Shown here in pieces: positions 1 through 8,842 of a stretch of 64,000 nt of DNA (the stretch's first letter is position 1; each line of letters starts with the position of its first letter). The notes beneath the pieces were generated by a model, which ran no database searches, was not told the origin of the DNA, and was given only the letters and a program-made list of their open reading frames with translations. Origin of the DNA: a virus; IMG/VR virus record IMGVR_UViG_3300028197_000962, positions 36,190-100,189 of that record, one strand, 5' to 3'. A program made the translations under genes and the position numbers.

Positions 1-231
1 AATTGTAAGAACCCTATCAAAATTAATTACGAACATATCATCAGAAGATGTTTTTAACCATGGTTCTACTTTGTATCCAACAGTTCCCCATTTTTTTAAT
101 TTAACTTCTTCAAGTGTAACTGGATTTGATAACACTAATAAAGTTCTATCATCTTCTTCGCAGACAGAAACCTTAGAGAATATTTCTTCTCCTGAAATTA
201 ATTTTACTGATGCAAAAAAGTCGTCTTCCAT
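1..231 (-). CDS. Conserved phage hypothetical, 3' end cut by window edge
   Basis: An open frame starts with ATG at 231 and runs without a stop to base 1, giving 77 residues of an incomplete protein. The start lies 2 nt after the uvsW stop, so the gene is probably co-transcribed with uvsW. The N-terminus begins MEDDFFASVKLISGEE and is acidic; later there is a KVEPWLKTSSDDMF segment. I recognise this as a small protein commonly found next to uvsW in marine T4-like phages. The opening resembles short Sm/LSM-like beta-barrel proteins, but that is only an impression and no function is assigned. Confidence 0.75.
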   Translation of the reverse strand, partial: MEDDFFASVKLISGEEIFSKVSVCEEDDRTLLVLSNPVTLEEVKLKKWGTVGYKVEPWLKTSSDDMFVINFDRVLTI

Positions 232-233
232 AA

Positions 234-1697
234 TTATTTTAAGTTAACTGTGATAATTTCATAATTAAAATTTTCTTCGTTATAGATTTTAATTCTTTCA
301 ATTAGGTGATTTAAAGTATAGTTTTTTTGTGATCTGTAAGTGCAATCATCAGCGATATCAAAGAGAACTGCTTTCACTTTGTTATTCCCCTTTCTAAGAA
401 CTCGTCCAATGCTTTGTAAGTTTCTGATCCTAGACTTACTTGGAGAGGCGAAGATAACATTATGGAGATTTTTAATATTGATACCAGTAGAAAAAGTTCC
501 ATAAGAGGCAACGATGATAGCGTTGTTTTCTTGTTCTGTAATTTCCCTAACTAGTTCACGCTCAGAGGCATTTACTCCGCCATGGACAAAGAATACCTTT
601 CTGTTTTCACTTGTTTTTTTATTATTTATTTTATCATAAAGGACTGCTCCGTGGGACTCAACTCTTGAATATAAGATAAGAGTATTTCCTTTTAGATCCA
701 AAGCAAGATTAGTAACAAAGTTATTTCTTTGTTCATGAGTAATAATATATTGAACTTCGTCTTCAAATGTCTCAAATTTTTGTGGAGAATGTTTTAAGAG
801 AACACAATTAATATCTAACTTAGAAAGATAACCTTTCTCCATCAATTCTTCTGTTCTGATAATTTTATATGAAGGTCCAAACAATCCCTCTAACACCCAT
901 TTATGCGTCTGTGTGCCGTCAAGTGTTCCAGTAAATCCAAATCTATGCTTGGCAGTATGCATCTTAGTCATGATCTGAACCAGTGACTTTGATTTAAATA
1001 GATGTGCTTCGTCACCGATTACAACTTCAAATCTTTCAAACCATTTACGATCTAATTTATAAATAGATTGCCACGTGGTAATTACAATTGGCCGACTATC
1101 CGTCTTTTCGCGCCCAGAGTAGATGCGGTGACAATAAGTCTCTGCCTCCCACCCATATTCCTCAAAGTCCTTATACATCTGCTCTACCAGACTGGTCGTG
1201 GGAACAACTACCAGAATATTTTTCTTGTGCTCTACATAATACCTACAAAGAGAATAAATCATCAGAGATTTGCCTGATGCAGTGGGAGATATCAATAGTC
1301 TTCGGTTGTGTCTTAGAGCATCGTATACTCCCTCGACTTGGTGTGGTCGTGGCTCGTAGACCGCGATCGACTTGATATAATCTTTTACACCCTCATATGA
1401 GATAGTCTCATTCACTTCAAAGGGTGTACCAAAAAATTTATTATCAACAAACTTATATTCATATCCGTAGCGTTTGCAAAATGATATAAGTTTGTCTAAC
1501 AATCCAACGTAGATTTCTCCTGTTGCCGTAGAGAATAAACGAATTTTTCCATCCCAATACTTGTTCCTGTATTGTGGCATGAATTTTGCACCAGGAACCT
1601 CAAAAGTAAACTCATCAGAGAGTTCCTGATATACATGAGGATCTGCTTGTATTCTTAAAAATACTTCGTTCTTTTTTTCAATACTAAGTTCAACCAT
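234..1697 (-). CDS. uvsW: UvsW-type recombination helicase (SF2)
   Basis: This is the T4 UvsW homologue, an ATP-dependent SF2 helicase that unwinds branched DNA and R-loops, processes stalled forks and helps shift replication from origin- to recombination-dependent mode. Visible motifs are Walker A SPTASGKS, the DEAH box in GDEAHLF, motif III in TGTLDG and motif VI QSIGRVLRKG. The N-terminal part (roughly the first 110 residues) carries the UvsW-specific substrate-binding module with the YWDGKIRLF signature. The ATG at 1697, which overlaps the uvsY stop by 8 nt, is preferred over an in-frame ATG at 1730 inside uvsY because MVELSIEKKNEVFLRIQ matches where UvsW normally begins. The resulting 487 residues are close to T4 UvsW in length. 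Confidence 0.95.
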   Translation of the reverse strand: MVELSIEKKNEVFLRIQADPHVYQELSDEFTFEVPGAKFMPQYRNKYWDGKIRLFSTATGEIYVGLLDKLISFCKRYGYEYKFVDNKFFGTPFEVNETISYEGVKDYIKSIAVYEPRPHQVEGVYDALRHNRRLLISPTASGKSLMIYSLCRYYVEHKKNILVVVPTTSLVEQMYKDFEEYGWEAETYCHRIYSGREKTDSRPIVITTWQSIYKLDRKWFERFEVVIGDEAHLFKSKSLVQIMTKMHTAKHRFGFTGTLDGTQTHKWVLEGLFGPSYKIIRTEELMEKGYLSKLDINCVLLKHSPQKFETFEDEVQYIITHEQRNNFVTNLALDLKGNTLILYSRVESHGAVLYDKINNKKTSENRKVFFVHGGVNASERELVREITEQENNAIIVASYGTFSTGINIKNLHNVIFASPSKSRIRNLQSIGRVLRKGNNKVKAVLFDIADDCTYRSQKNYTLNHLIERIKIYNEENFNYEIITVNLK

Positions 1698-2121
1698 AAC
1701 CAGCGATGAATTTTTGCCATTCAATCGCATTCTTAATTTGGTAAGTTCTATTGTTTATCTGTTTAAGAATGCTCTCAATATAATTTAGTTGAGTTTCATA
1801 GTAGTCAATTTTGAGATTGATCTGACTTAATTTTTCATCAGCATCCATATATTTTTGCATCGTATCTTTGTCACGTATCTTTTTTGGAAAGGGATTCTCT
1901 ACATAGACCTCAGGGTCTGACTTTCCAGAAAAGTATTCATACCGTTCGTGACGAATATTTTTTCTCTGTTGCTCTGCCTTCTTCATCAATAAAAGAGTGT
2001 TGTTAAACAACTCATGATACTTCGCATGAAGAGAAGGAATTTTCAAAGATTCATCGTGTAAGTTATCTTTATCAAGTTGTGAGTCTTTTTCCCACATGCA
2101 TTGTATAGTTTCTAAATTCAT
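1690..2121 (-). CDS. uvsY: UvsY-like recombination mediator
   Basis: A 143-residue, highly charged helical protein directly upstream of uvsW. In T4, UvsY loads the UvsX recombinase onto Gp32-coated single-stranded DNA, and its length (137) is nearly the same. The sequence shows a central coiled-coil-prone segment (KLSQINLKIDYYETQLNYIE) and basic patches, as expected for a hexameric ssDNA-binding mediator. The start codon overlaps the stop of the preceding tail gene (ATGA), so translation is coupled. The assignment rests on size, composition and gene order, which is conserved in cyanophages, more than on a diagnostic motif. Confidence 0.85.
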   Translation of the reverse strand: MNLETIQCMWEKDSQLDKDNLHDESLKIPSLHAKYHELFNNTLLLMKKAEQQRKNIRHERYEYFSGKSDPEVYVENPFPKKIRDKDTMQKYMDADEKLSQINLKIDYYETQLNYIESILKQINNRTYQIKNAIEWQKFIAGYG

Positions 2122-2681
2122 AAAGGATTGCCAGCTAAGTCAGTGATATTATAGACAGTATACTTGAAAGTGACCTCTGCTGTAAAGTAGTCAACGTCAG
2201 TCGGGGTAGCATCAAAGTCAAGAGTTGTCAAGGATGTTGGAAACATTCCACTAAACTTAACTAGAAACTGAGGATTCAATGTGCTGTTAAGAACTTCTAA
2301 CGTTGCATCAGAGTAAAAAAGTTCTTCTCCACTAAACTCTCCCTTATATAATTCTCTTGCTCGTGAACCTTCGTTATAAATTTCTTGAAGACTCTCTGGA
2401 AATCCAAGACCTCTCATCCAGTTTTGAATCTGCATGTAATTTTTTAGATCTTCATCAATCAAAAATCTAAGAGTAAAATCAGAGAAATTTAATTTATCTC
2501 CTGGTCTTGGAATATCATTTAGATAATTGGGTTGTATAGCAACACCAAGATCAATACCTGGAATTTGTGCAGAGTTGGAAAAGAAACTTACCTTTGGACA
2601 ACGTTGGATTGTAAAATTAAATCCAGTTGGTGATAAGTAGTTTCTATTCTCAATCTGTTTATCATAGATGGAACGTGCCAT
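2118..2681 (-). CDS. gp3: Tail completion protein, T4 gp3-like (tail-tube fold)
   Basis: This virion protein has the look of the tail-tube fold (LSPTGFNFTIQRCPKVSFF and DFTLRFLIDEDLKNY segments). It occupies the place between gp23 and uvsY where cyanophages encode gp3, the protein that caps the tube and stabilises the sheath at the head-proximal end. The ATG at 2681 overlaps the upstream stop as TAATG and is preferred over an in-frame TTG at 2699. It gives 187 residues against 176 in T4 gp3. A T4 gp54-like tube initiator is an alternative reading because the two share the fold. The tail-structural role is firmer than the exact T4 number. Confidence 0.75.
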   Translation of the reverse strand: MARSIYDKQIENRNYLSPTGFNFTIQRCPKVSFFSNSAQIPGIDLGVAIQPNYLNDIPRPGDKLNFSDFTLRFLIDEDLKNYMQIQNWMRGLGFPESLQEIYNEGSRARELYKGEFSGEELFYSDATLEVLNSTLNPQFLVKFSGMFPTSLTTLDFDATPTDVDYFTAEVTFKYTVYNITDLAGNPL

Positions 2682-3004
2682 TAATCTCTTTGTCTCCAAT
2701 CATCTGTTTTTTCGTGTGTAAACCAATCCGCTATATCATCAGCACTACTAAATCCCGTTTTATGATTGGATGGGTCGGGATCACCTAATCCCATCCTATT
2801 CAGAAAATCATCTGCACTACCTTCTTCGATACTTTGAGATGCTTGGCGTCTTGCCATTTTTATCATCTCATTGGCAGTTGTATTTGCTTTTGCTAGTTTG
2901 TTTGCCCAAATCATATCATCCAAACTAACATCTTCATCACTAATAATTTTTTCACAGATTGATTCTAGCCGAAGGCGATAAGCAGTCGATAGCATATCAT
3001 TCAT
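2681..3004 (-). CDS. Conserved hypothetical protein (107 aa)
   Basis: A small helical, charged protein without a recognisable domain, found in this spot in related cyanophages. A late promoter element (CTAAATA, 3015-3021) lies only 10 nt before the ATG at 3004, so the transcript would have almost no leader. A second in-frame ATG at 2995 (MLSTAYRLR) would give a more usual leader and cannot be excluded. Its stop overlaps the gp3 start (TAATG). Location suggests a head or tail assembly accessory role, but that is inference only. Confidence 0.75.
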   Translation of the reverse strand: MNDMLSTAYRLRLESICEKIISDEDVSLDDMIWANKLAKANTTANEMIKMARRQASQSIEEGSADDFLNRMGLGDPDPSNHKTGFSSADDIADWFTHEKTDDWRQRD

Positions 3005-3014
3005 TCATACAACT

Positions 3015-3021
3015 TATTTAG
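3015..3021 (-). promoter_or_regulatory. T4-type late promoter (CTAAATA)
   Basis: CTAAATA on the minus strand, between the gp23 terminator and the 107-residue gene. It restarts late transcription for gp3, uvsY and uvsW after the terminator. Confidence 0.65.
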
Positions 3022-3023
3022 AC

Positions 3024-3048
3024 AAAAAAAGGGGGTCCGAAGACCCCC
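3024..3048 (-). terminator. Rho-independent terminator after gp23
   Basis: On the minus strand a perfect 7-bp stem GGGGGTC/GACCCCC with a TTCG tetraloop (3031-3048) is followed by seven T residues (3030-3024). The UUCG loop and U-tract are textbook intrinsic-terminator features. It lies about 30 nt after the gp23 stop. A second small hairpin (ACTTCC/GGAAGT, 3055-3073) sits between the stop and the terminator. Confidence 0.93.
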
Positions 3049-3078
3049 TCTTGCACTTCCTTCACACGGAAGTATATA

Positions 3079-4497
3079 TCACATCAGGTTCGTGACCTTG
3101 ACGCGACGATAGTAGCGGTTAGCAGAAGGATTAAGGTTACCGAGACCCTGGTTTGTTCCCTCAGCGAATGGGTTAGCAACGAGACCATAACGGGTCTTGA
3201 AGCCAATCTTGGGCTGGAAGGAGTTCTCACCAACGGCGCGAACCATTTGGAGAGGAACGTAAGGACAGTAGAACAGACCAGCGTCATAAGGGGAAGAACC
3301 CTTGTAACCTACGACGTAATACTGGTTAGCAGCAACGTTAGCAGCATAGGGGTCAATGTAGACTCTATACTTACCATTGATGGTGCCAGCAAAGGTGTTG
3401 CCGGTATCATCAACGTTGAGGTTTGCGTTGAGCGCAGGGGTGTAATCAAGCACACCAGCCATGGTCAGAGCAGACGCAACGTCGGCACTGGTCATGATGA
3501 TGTTGCCCTTTCCGCGACGAGTTCTTTGTGCGATTGCGTTAGCATCACGCTCGATTTGGAAGAGAAGACCCTTGAACTTCTCAACAGACCAACGACCATT
3601 GGAGTCAACATCAAGGTTGAACTCACCAGCGGTTGCGGTGTTGACGGTTGCACCCACTTCTGCGACCTTGTAGATCGAGCGGATGACTTCACGGTTGATC
3701 TCAGCAAGAATCTCAGTGGAGAGAATGTTGGCGAGTTCAGCCTCGGCGTTAAGACCATGAATTGCTTTAAGGTCTTGTGCCAGTTCCAAGGAATACTCTG
3801 CTTTCAGAGCACGTGACTTGGCGGTTACGGTGACTTTCTCGATCGAGAATGCCATTTCGTTGAAAGCCTCAGCACCAGCCTTGGTGTTAAGTGCTTCTGC
3901 ATCGGCGGTGCCCATGCCCTGACCAACGTTGTAACTAGCGGAAGAACCGGCAGATACAGGGTTAAGAGCAGAAGGGTTGGGTCCAGACTGTGAAGTAGTA
4001 CCGAAACCGGCGGCTACGTCAGAGAAGTAGTCTTGGTTACCGAAGCCATGATTCTGACCGGAGAATGCGGTATCAGCTTCGTCATAGAATGCTTCCTTAC
4101 CACTCATTCCTGGGGTGCCAGGAGCGGCGTAGCGGGAGCGCATTGCGAAGATCAGTCCAGTAGGACCGTTCATCGGTTGAACGCCTGCAAGGTCATATGC
4201 GACCAAGTTAGGCATTGCGCGTCTGATCAAGGAGATCAGAACGGGGTCGAAACCAGCAACAGGACCAGTGGCGGCAGCGTCTGCGCTAAAACCGGCAGCT
4301 GTGGTGCTGCTGTTGGTGTTGATTGATGGGGTTTCCATCAGGGACGTGCCTGACGAGAACGCTGCTTCCTCTTTGAGGAATTTTTCTTGGTTTTCGAGCA
4401 GAATTGCGGTTACAGATCTTCTGTGATTGTCGGTGATACCACCGTCATGATCCAGAAGGGGCTTCCACTTTTCTACCAGATGCTCAGATTGGAACAT
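3079..4497 (-). CDS. gp23: Major capsid protein gp23
   Basis: This 472-residue protein is the T4-type major capsid protein that builds the hexameric lattice of the prohead and is matured by the gp21 protease. The conserved N-terminus (LVEKWKPLLDHD), the SLIRRAMPNLVAYDLAGVQP segment and the C-terminal TRYGLVANPFAEG region are characteristic of the family. LKE (residues 41-43) and LME (53-55) fit the (I/L)xE consensus cleaved by gp21, so the mature protein probably starts soon after residue 55. It is followed by a strong terminator and preceded by gp22, the usual T4 arrangement. No clear late promoter lies in the 41-nt gap, so it may be read from the gp22 promoter. Confidence 0.98.
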   Translation of the reverse strand: MFQSEHLVEKWKPLLDHDGGITDNHRRSVTAILLENQEKFLKEEAAFSSGTSLMETPSINTNSSTTAAGFSADAAATGPVAGFDPVLISLIRRAMPNLVAYDLAGVQPMNGPTGLIFAMRSRYAAPGTPGMSGKEAFYDEADTAFSGQNHGFGNQDYFSDVAAGFGTTSQSGPNPSALNPVSAGSSASYNVGQGMGTADAEALNTKAGAEAFNEMAFSIEKVTVTAKSRALKAEYSLELAQDLKAIHGLNAEAELANILSTEILAEINREVIRSIYKVAEVGATVNTATAGEFNLDVDSNGRWSVEKFKGLLFQIERDANAIAQRTRRGKGNIIMTSADVASALTMAGVLDYTPALNANLNVDDTGNTFAGTINGKYRVYIDPYAANVAANQYYVVGYKGSSPYDAGLFYCPYVPLQMVRAVGENSFQPKIGFKTRYGLVANPFAEGTNQGLGNLNPSANRYYRRVKVTNLM

Positions 4498-4538
4498 TGG
4501 ATTTACCTAAAAGTTAAAAGTTTAAATTAATGTTAAAT

Positions 4539-5624
4539 TCACTTAGTATTCATCTTGCTGAGAATATCCATATAAGATGTCATACCACCAGCACTAGGTG
4601 CCTCGGTGTGATCAACACCCTCAGAAATTGTATCAGCGGATGATTGAGGTACTGACTTAGTTTCAGAGAAATACGATTCTCTCAGGGTGGTCAGTTTCTC
4701 TTTGAACGATTCTTCACTTTCAAACTCTACACCTTCGGCAAGTGAGGCAAGCTTTTCTTTCTGGGTCTGTGCAAGACCTTCGGATACATCGCCAAGGATA
4801 CTGGTTGCAACAGACTCACCGAGTCTCTTGTTTAAACCAATGTTCTTTTCGATTTGCTCGTTGAGTTTAGTCTCCATGTCATCTAACTTGTCTGTCATTG
4901 CAGACAAGACATCATATTTTTCTTCAGGGATTGATACATAATGTTCTTCAAATAGTGACTTCATACCTTCCATGAAGGATTCAGTCATTTCAGTTTTAAG
5001 GCCACGTTCAACAGCCAGTTCATTTTCTTGGAGCCACTCATCAGCGACATATTCCAAGTATGAATCAACACGCTCTTGAAGTTCAACCTTCATTTCTTCG
5101 ACTTCTTCTTCAAGTGCAACAGAATACTGTGCTTCTAGTTGCTCTTTAACGTCAGAAATTTTTGATTTAAGTGCGGCTTCAAAGATGGTCTTTGCCTTTT
5201 CTCTGAATTCCTCGGAAAGTTCTTCACCACCAAGGAGAGCATTAACGTCTTCTTCAACGTCAATGGTATCTTCCTCAACAACAACTTCATCAGAGACTTC
5301 TTGGTTCTCTTCAATAGTTGCTTCGGTGTCGAGTTCTTCTTCTTCTTTTTTCATTGCGGGAGTAGAGTCTGCTTTACCAGCACCTTTGTTTACAACATCG
5401 GTTACTTGTTTTAAGCTGCCACCGGGAGTTTTCAGCTTTGCTGAATCATCATCTGGTCTGTAATTATCCGGAGTAGGACCTCCAAGATCTTCCACACCTG
5501 CTAATGCGGTGCCGGGATCTGCCATTTTTGGCATAGAATCACCCGCTTTTGCGCCTGAATTAACAGCGGTGCGGGATTGCTGTGTCTTTACTTCCATTTC
5601 TTGTAGTGATTTTCCACGTGACAT
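4539..5624 (-). CDS. gp22: Prohead core scaffolding protein gp22
   Basis: A 361-residue, very acidic, mainly alpha-helical scaffold that fills the prohead and is degraded by gp21 during maturation. After a proline/glycine-rich, disordered first 90 residues come a glutamate-rich tract and long coiled-coil stretches, typical of T4 scaffolds. The C-terminal YMDILSKMNTK resembles gp22 ends in cyanophages. The protein is longer than T4 gp22 (269). A GGAG ribosome binding site precedes the ATG, and a TATAAATA late promoter lies about 45 nt upstream. Confidence 0.93.
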   Translation of the reverse strand: MSRGKSLQEMEVKTQQSRTAVNSGAKAGDSMPKMADPGTALAGVEDLGGPTPDNYRPDDDSAKLKTPGGSLKQVTDVVNKGAGKADSTPAMKKEEEELDTEATIEENQEVSDEVVVEEDTIDVEEDVNALLGGEELSEEFREKAKTIFEAALKSKISDVKEQLEAQYSVALEEEVEEMKVELQERVDSYLEYVADEWLQENELAVERGLKTEMTESFMEGMKSLFEEHYVSIPEEKYDVLSAMTDKLDDMETKLNEQIEKNIGLNKRLGESVATSILGDVSEGLAQTQKEKLASLAEGVEFESEESFKEKLTTLRESYFSETKSVPQSSADTISEGVDHTEAPSAGGMTSYMDILSKMNTK

Positions 5625-5668
5625 TTGTAGCTACTCCGTAATAAACCTGTATTGGTATTATCTTTATT

Positions 5669-5676
5669 TATTTATA
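5669..5676 (-). promoter_or_regulatory. Late promoter before gp22 (TATAAATA)
   Basis: Perfect T4 late -10 octamer TATAAATA on the minus strand, within an AT-rich run at the end of gp21. It is placed to drive the gp22-gp23 pair. Confidence 0.8.
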
Positions 5677-5677
5677 T

Positions 5678-6328
5678 TTAAATGTTTTGCAAGAACTCGT
5701 TGAATAAATTTAATTTATTCTCATCGAGTTTTTTCTGATCAACTAAGGTGTTAATCGTTGCATACGTTTTTTGAGCATACTTCTCACGAAGAATGCTACC
5801 ATCCCATACCCAATCCTTTCCTTCCATAATACCCTCAACAAAAGCATCGGGTGCAGAAGGATCGGCAACAATGTCAGCAGCAGTTGCTAACATAAAATCA
5901 TCGCCAACAATATTGATGCCTTCACGTGTCATTTTTAGAGACCCAATTCCCCGAGAAGAAACACCGAGTTTGACACCTTCTTCTACCAGCGATGCAGCAA
6001 TCTTACCCATTGGGGTATTGAGGATTTTTGCCTTACCGATAAAGTTAGATCCATTTTCTCTAAGAGAAATAATCTTATGAGATACTCTATCAAGGTTTAC
6101 AGTAGGACCTTCGGGATGACCTAGTTCACCAAGGGCTCTACCTTTGGCAACATGATTCTCATTATATCTACCAACTTCACGACGGAGTGTCTCCATAGGA
6201 TACATTCTGCCATTACGGTTTTTGATGTTTCCTTGGAGGAATACACCTTCAATATACATGGATTTCTTGCCACCTCTCGATTCAACAAGAAACTCAACTG
6301 ATTCAATTTCTTCTGTGATGAGTTTCAT
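5678..6328 (-). CDS. gp21: Prohead core protease gp21
   Basis: The 216-residue serine protease that matures the prohead by cutting scaffold and capsid proteins after (I/L)xE. The sequence shows the family core: NRNGRMYPMETLRREV, the catalytic-histidine region GELGHPEG, and the serine in the VSSRGIGSL segment, consistent with the herpesvirus-type assemblin fold of T4 gp21. Length matches T4 (212). Its ATG overlaps the stop of the preceding gene (TAATG), so both are translated from one message. Confidence 0.96.
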   Translation of the reverse strand: MKLITEEIESVEFLVESRGGKKSMYIEGVFLQGNIKNRNGRMYPMETLRREVGRYNENHVAKGRALGELGHPEGPTVNLDRVSHKIISLRENGSNFIGKAKILNTPMGKIAASLVEEGVKLGVSSRGIGSLKMTREGINIVGDDFMLATAADIVADPSAPDAFVEGIMEGKDWVWDGSILREKYAQKTYATINTLVDQKKLDENKLNLFNEFLQNI

Positions 6329-6909
6329 TAGGATCCGCCTCCGGCTGCTTGAATTTGAATAAAGTTAACAGTAGAACCAGTACCATCAGAGAAGATGTTG
6401 GCTTTTACAGAATTTCTAACCATACCACCATTAAATGTCGCAGTGCTAGCACCACCAACAGTAGATGCACTACTGTTATTAGTAATAACAGCACGGGTAG
6501 AGAAGACTCCTTCGGCTGCCGATGAAGCGTTAACTAATATACGCTCAACTGGTTTATGTGTAAAATTTAAGGAGGAAGGAGTAAGTCCAGTAACAGAAAC
6601 AGTGTCACCAACATTAAAAGCACAACCAGTCCCTTCTGGAAAATGAAGAGTGGTTGCTGTTCCGGTAGTGATGCCAATAACTGGTTGAGATTTGGGAGTA
6701 AGACTCAGAATCTCCGTTTCCTGTTTAGAAACGCTGTAATCATTTGCAGTCGCTGTTGGATTTGTTCCAATAGCTACTGTGACATTTTTAGTGCCGTTAT
6801 TAGTGATTCTCAAAGAATCAGTTTTAACTGCCATCGCACTAGATTGTGACGATGCACCACTTGCACTTGCTAATGTAGTTCCACTATCTGTGATTGGATT
6901 GTGAGCCAT
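6328..6909 (-). CDS. Head-locus structural hypothetical (193 aa)
   Basis: A Thr/Ser/Ala/Gly-rich, probably all-beta protein inserted between the gp67-like scaffold gene and the gp21 protease. It is coupled to both neighbours by TAATG overlaps. It has no T4 counterpart. Composition (few Cys, few Trp, VGDTVSVTG-type segments) resembles virion decoration or fibre proteins. Its position in the prohead operon suggests a capsid-associated protein, perhaps a decoration or vertex protein, but no motif proves this. Confidence 0.8.
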   Translation of the reverse strand: MAHNPITDSGTTLASASGASSQSSAMAVKTDSLRITNNGTKNVTVAIGTNPTATANDYSVSKQETEILSLTPKSQPVIGITTGTATTLHFPEGTGCAFNVGDTVSVTGLTPSSLNFTHKPVERILVNASSAAEGVFSTRAVITNNSSASTVGGASTATFNGGMVRNSVKANIFSDGTGSTVNFIQIQAAGGGS

Positions 6910-7106
6910 TACTCGTCTTCCTCTGTTTCCGTGTCAATTGTGTCTTCAATGTCTTCAACTTCTTCATCATCGAAGAGACCTGCCGATGCATTGGGTTTGA
7001 GATTCTCAACTCGTTCTGCTGCTTTTGCATACAGAATTTCTTTGATTTTATCCGAAACCTCAGAACTAGATTCACCAGTCACCATAAGATCCATTAATTC
7101 TTCCAT
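6909..7106 (-). CDS. gp67: Prohead core protein, gp67-like
   Basis: A 65-residue protein with a helical, mildly basic N-terminal half and a strongly acidic C-terminus (DDEEVEDIEDTIDTETEEDE). T4 gp67, a small prohead-core component cleaved by gp21, has the same build and lies just after the portal gene as here. The perfect late promoter TATAAATA is 29 nt upstream. The stop overlaps the next ATG (TAATG). Assignment is by architecture and synteny; such short acidic proteins have little alignable sequence. Confidence 0.75.
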   Translation of the reverse strand: MEELMDLMVTGESSSEVSDKIKEILYAKAAERVENLKPNASAGLFDDEEVEDIEDTIDTETEEDE

Positions 7107-7134
7107 TGTTTAGTAATATACTAAGACTATAAGT

Positions 7135-7142
7135 TATTTATA
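7135..7142 (-). promoter_or_regulatory. Late promoter before gp67 (TATAAATA)
   Basis: Perfect TATAAATA octamer on the minus strand, overlapping the stop of the portal gene and lying 29 nt before the gp67-like ATG. Confidence 0.8.
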
Positions 7143-8808
7143 TTTCTCCACCTTCGGGTGCTTCGGTTTTCTTACCTTGCTTCTCTAAATCCGGTTCCAT
7201 GGGTGTTGCACCCAATGCCGGACTACTAGAAACAGCACCTTCTTGTGGTTGACCAGGTTCCATACCATCAACGGCCATTGCTGCCTCTAATGGGTCAACA
7301 ATAATACCGTCTTTGATTTCTTGATCGATCTTTGCATCCTCTTCGAGAATGTCAGCATCAGTTTGACGAATGATCTTACGTCTTACATAATCTTGTGAAT
7401 AGTATTTGCCAACATAAGGTTCTGCCAGAGTTGCCAAATTGATTCTGTTCTCCATGAGTTCTGCTTCTTTGAGTTCAGAGAAGTGGTTATCATAGAGGAA
7501 GTCAAACTGAATATGCTCACTCATCATCTCCCAATCTTCGGGAGTGATAACGTTTTTGAGTAACAGTTGAGTTTTCAGCATGTCCAAGAACATTGCTGAG
7601 AATCTTTTTCTAAGACGACCAACAAACTTACTAAATTTGAGTTCGTCTCTTAGAATCTCAGAAGAACGACCAAGGTTAAATCCACCATCACCCTCAATAC
7701 GAGAGATGGGAACGTTAAGTGCCTTATAGAGTTTCTTCTTGAAATATTCAATATCGGTAATCTCTCCTAGGTTTTGACCACCTGGAAGAGTTGTGATCTC
7801 AGTACCACGACCACCTTCACGACGAGGTAACCAGAAGTCCTCCATCATCGACATCATCTTTTTATCATCACGAATCTCACCAGTATCAGCATTGTATACT
7901 AACTTGTTACGATAACGTGACATAACGTCACGCAGATACTGTTCTGCCTTTACCTTAGGAAGATTGCCAACATCAATATAGAAAATTCTACGTTCTGGTG
8001 CTCTTGACAGTCTGTAAATAACAAGACTATCTTCAATCATTCTAAGTTGATTGAGTGCTTTAATTGATTTGTGAAGGTATGATAGAGTTGATCCCTTATT
8101 TCTATCAACTAATCCTGAGGTGCAATAGGTGATAGAATCTTTTGAAAATTTTACACCCTTTTGATCACTAGATGCTCCCATGTTAGACATGGGTTGATTT
8201 AATTTTGGTGTATAAACAAAGTATTCTTCTAATTCTGGAAATGCCATATCAACAGAAGACAGTTCCTGCTTCCTGACACCTAGTTCTTTATTCTGTTGCT
8301 TTGCATGACGAACAAATTTCATCTTTGCTGCGTCAATATAACGAAGTTCTTTGATTCCTTCGTTTGGTGACTTTAAATCAATAACTTTATGGTAATATAA
8401 TCTACCGTCAATATACCAGTTACGATAAATCTCGTGAGATTTTTTATCAAAATCTAAAAGATCTTTAATATTTTTAAATTCTTGTCTAATAGTTTTCTTA
8501 ATTCCGTCCGAAGCATTGAGGTTTGATAGTTCAATTTCAACGGGACTATCATTAAGGTCGCTTACAACAGCTTCGTTTACAATATCTTCAATCGCACTAT
8601 CCACCTCAGGGTGAAGAGCCATCTCTCTGTAACGACGAATTAAATCAATTTCAGTCTTAAATGTTCCTTCAATATCAACGTAGGATCCAAAAAATCCAGA
8701 CGTGACGTAGTGGTCATTCCCATCCTCCTGTGCGGGAGGAACGGGACTGACCACTGATTTAGATTCCTTTTCAGAATCTTCAATAGAAAAACCAAACAGT
8801 TTTGCCAT
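7138..8808 (-). CDS. gp20: Portal vertex protein gp20
   Basis: A 556-residue portal subunit (T4: 524). The dodecameric portal nucleates head assembly, docks the terminase and later joins the neck. Diagnostic blocks are DLIRRYREMALHPEVDSAIEDIVNEA near residue 40, the RAPERRIFYIDVGNLPK block used by cyanophage g20 PCR surveys, LPGGQNLGEITDIEYFKKKLYKALNVP and the FDFLYDNHFSELKE stem region (quoted as short separate blocks of the family). The C-terminus is proline/glutamate-rich and likely disordered. A late promoter CTAAATA lies 28 nt upstream, overlapping the gp19 stop. No clear Shine-Dalgarno sequence is visible. Confidence 0.98.
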   Translation of the reverse strand: MAKLFGFSIEDSEKESKSVVSPVPPAQEDGNDHYVTSGFFGSYVDIEGTFKTEIDLIRRYREMALHPEVDSAIEDIVNEAVVSDLNDSPVEIELSNLNASDGIKKTIRQEFKNIKDLLDFDKKSHEIYRNWYIDGRLYYHKVIDLKSPNEGIKELRYIDAAKMKFVRHAKQQNKELGVRKQELSSVDMAFPELEEYFVYTPKLNQPMSNMGASSDQKGVKFSKDSITYCTSGLVDRNKGSTLSYLHKSIKALNQLRMIEDSLVIYRLSRAPERRIFYIDVGNLPKVKAEQYLRDVMSRYRNKLVYNADTGEIRDDKKMMSMMEDFWLPRREGGRGTEITTLPGGQNLGEITDIEYFKKKLYKALNVPISRIEGDGGFNLGRSSEILRDELKFSKFVGRLRKRFSAMFLDMLKTQLLLKNVITPEDWEMMSEHIQFDFLYDNHFSELKEAELMENRINLATLAEPYVGKYYSQDYVRRKIIRQTDADILEEDAKIDQEIKDGIIVDPLEAAMAVDGMEPGQPQEGAVSSSPALGATPMEPDLEKQGKKTEAPEGGEI

Positions 8809-8835
8809 TATAATGTTCGTTGACTAGTATATAGT

Positions 8836-8842
8836 TATTTAG
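8836..8842 (-). promoter_or_regulatory. Late promoter before gp20 (CTAAATA)
   Basis: CTAAATA on the minus strand overlapping the last codon and stop of gp19, 28 nt before the gp20 ATG. Confidence 0.7.

Noticed and set aside
3247-3816. Plus-strand open frame of 189 codons opposite gp23
   Set aside because: It lies entirely antisense to the major capsid gene, has no promoter or Shine-Dalgarno site, and its product has no phage-like pattern.
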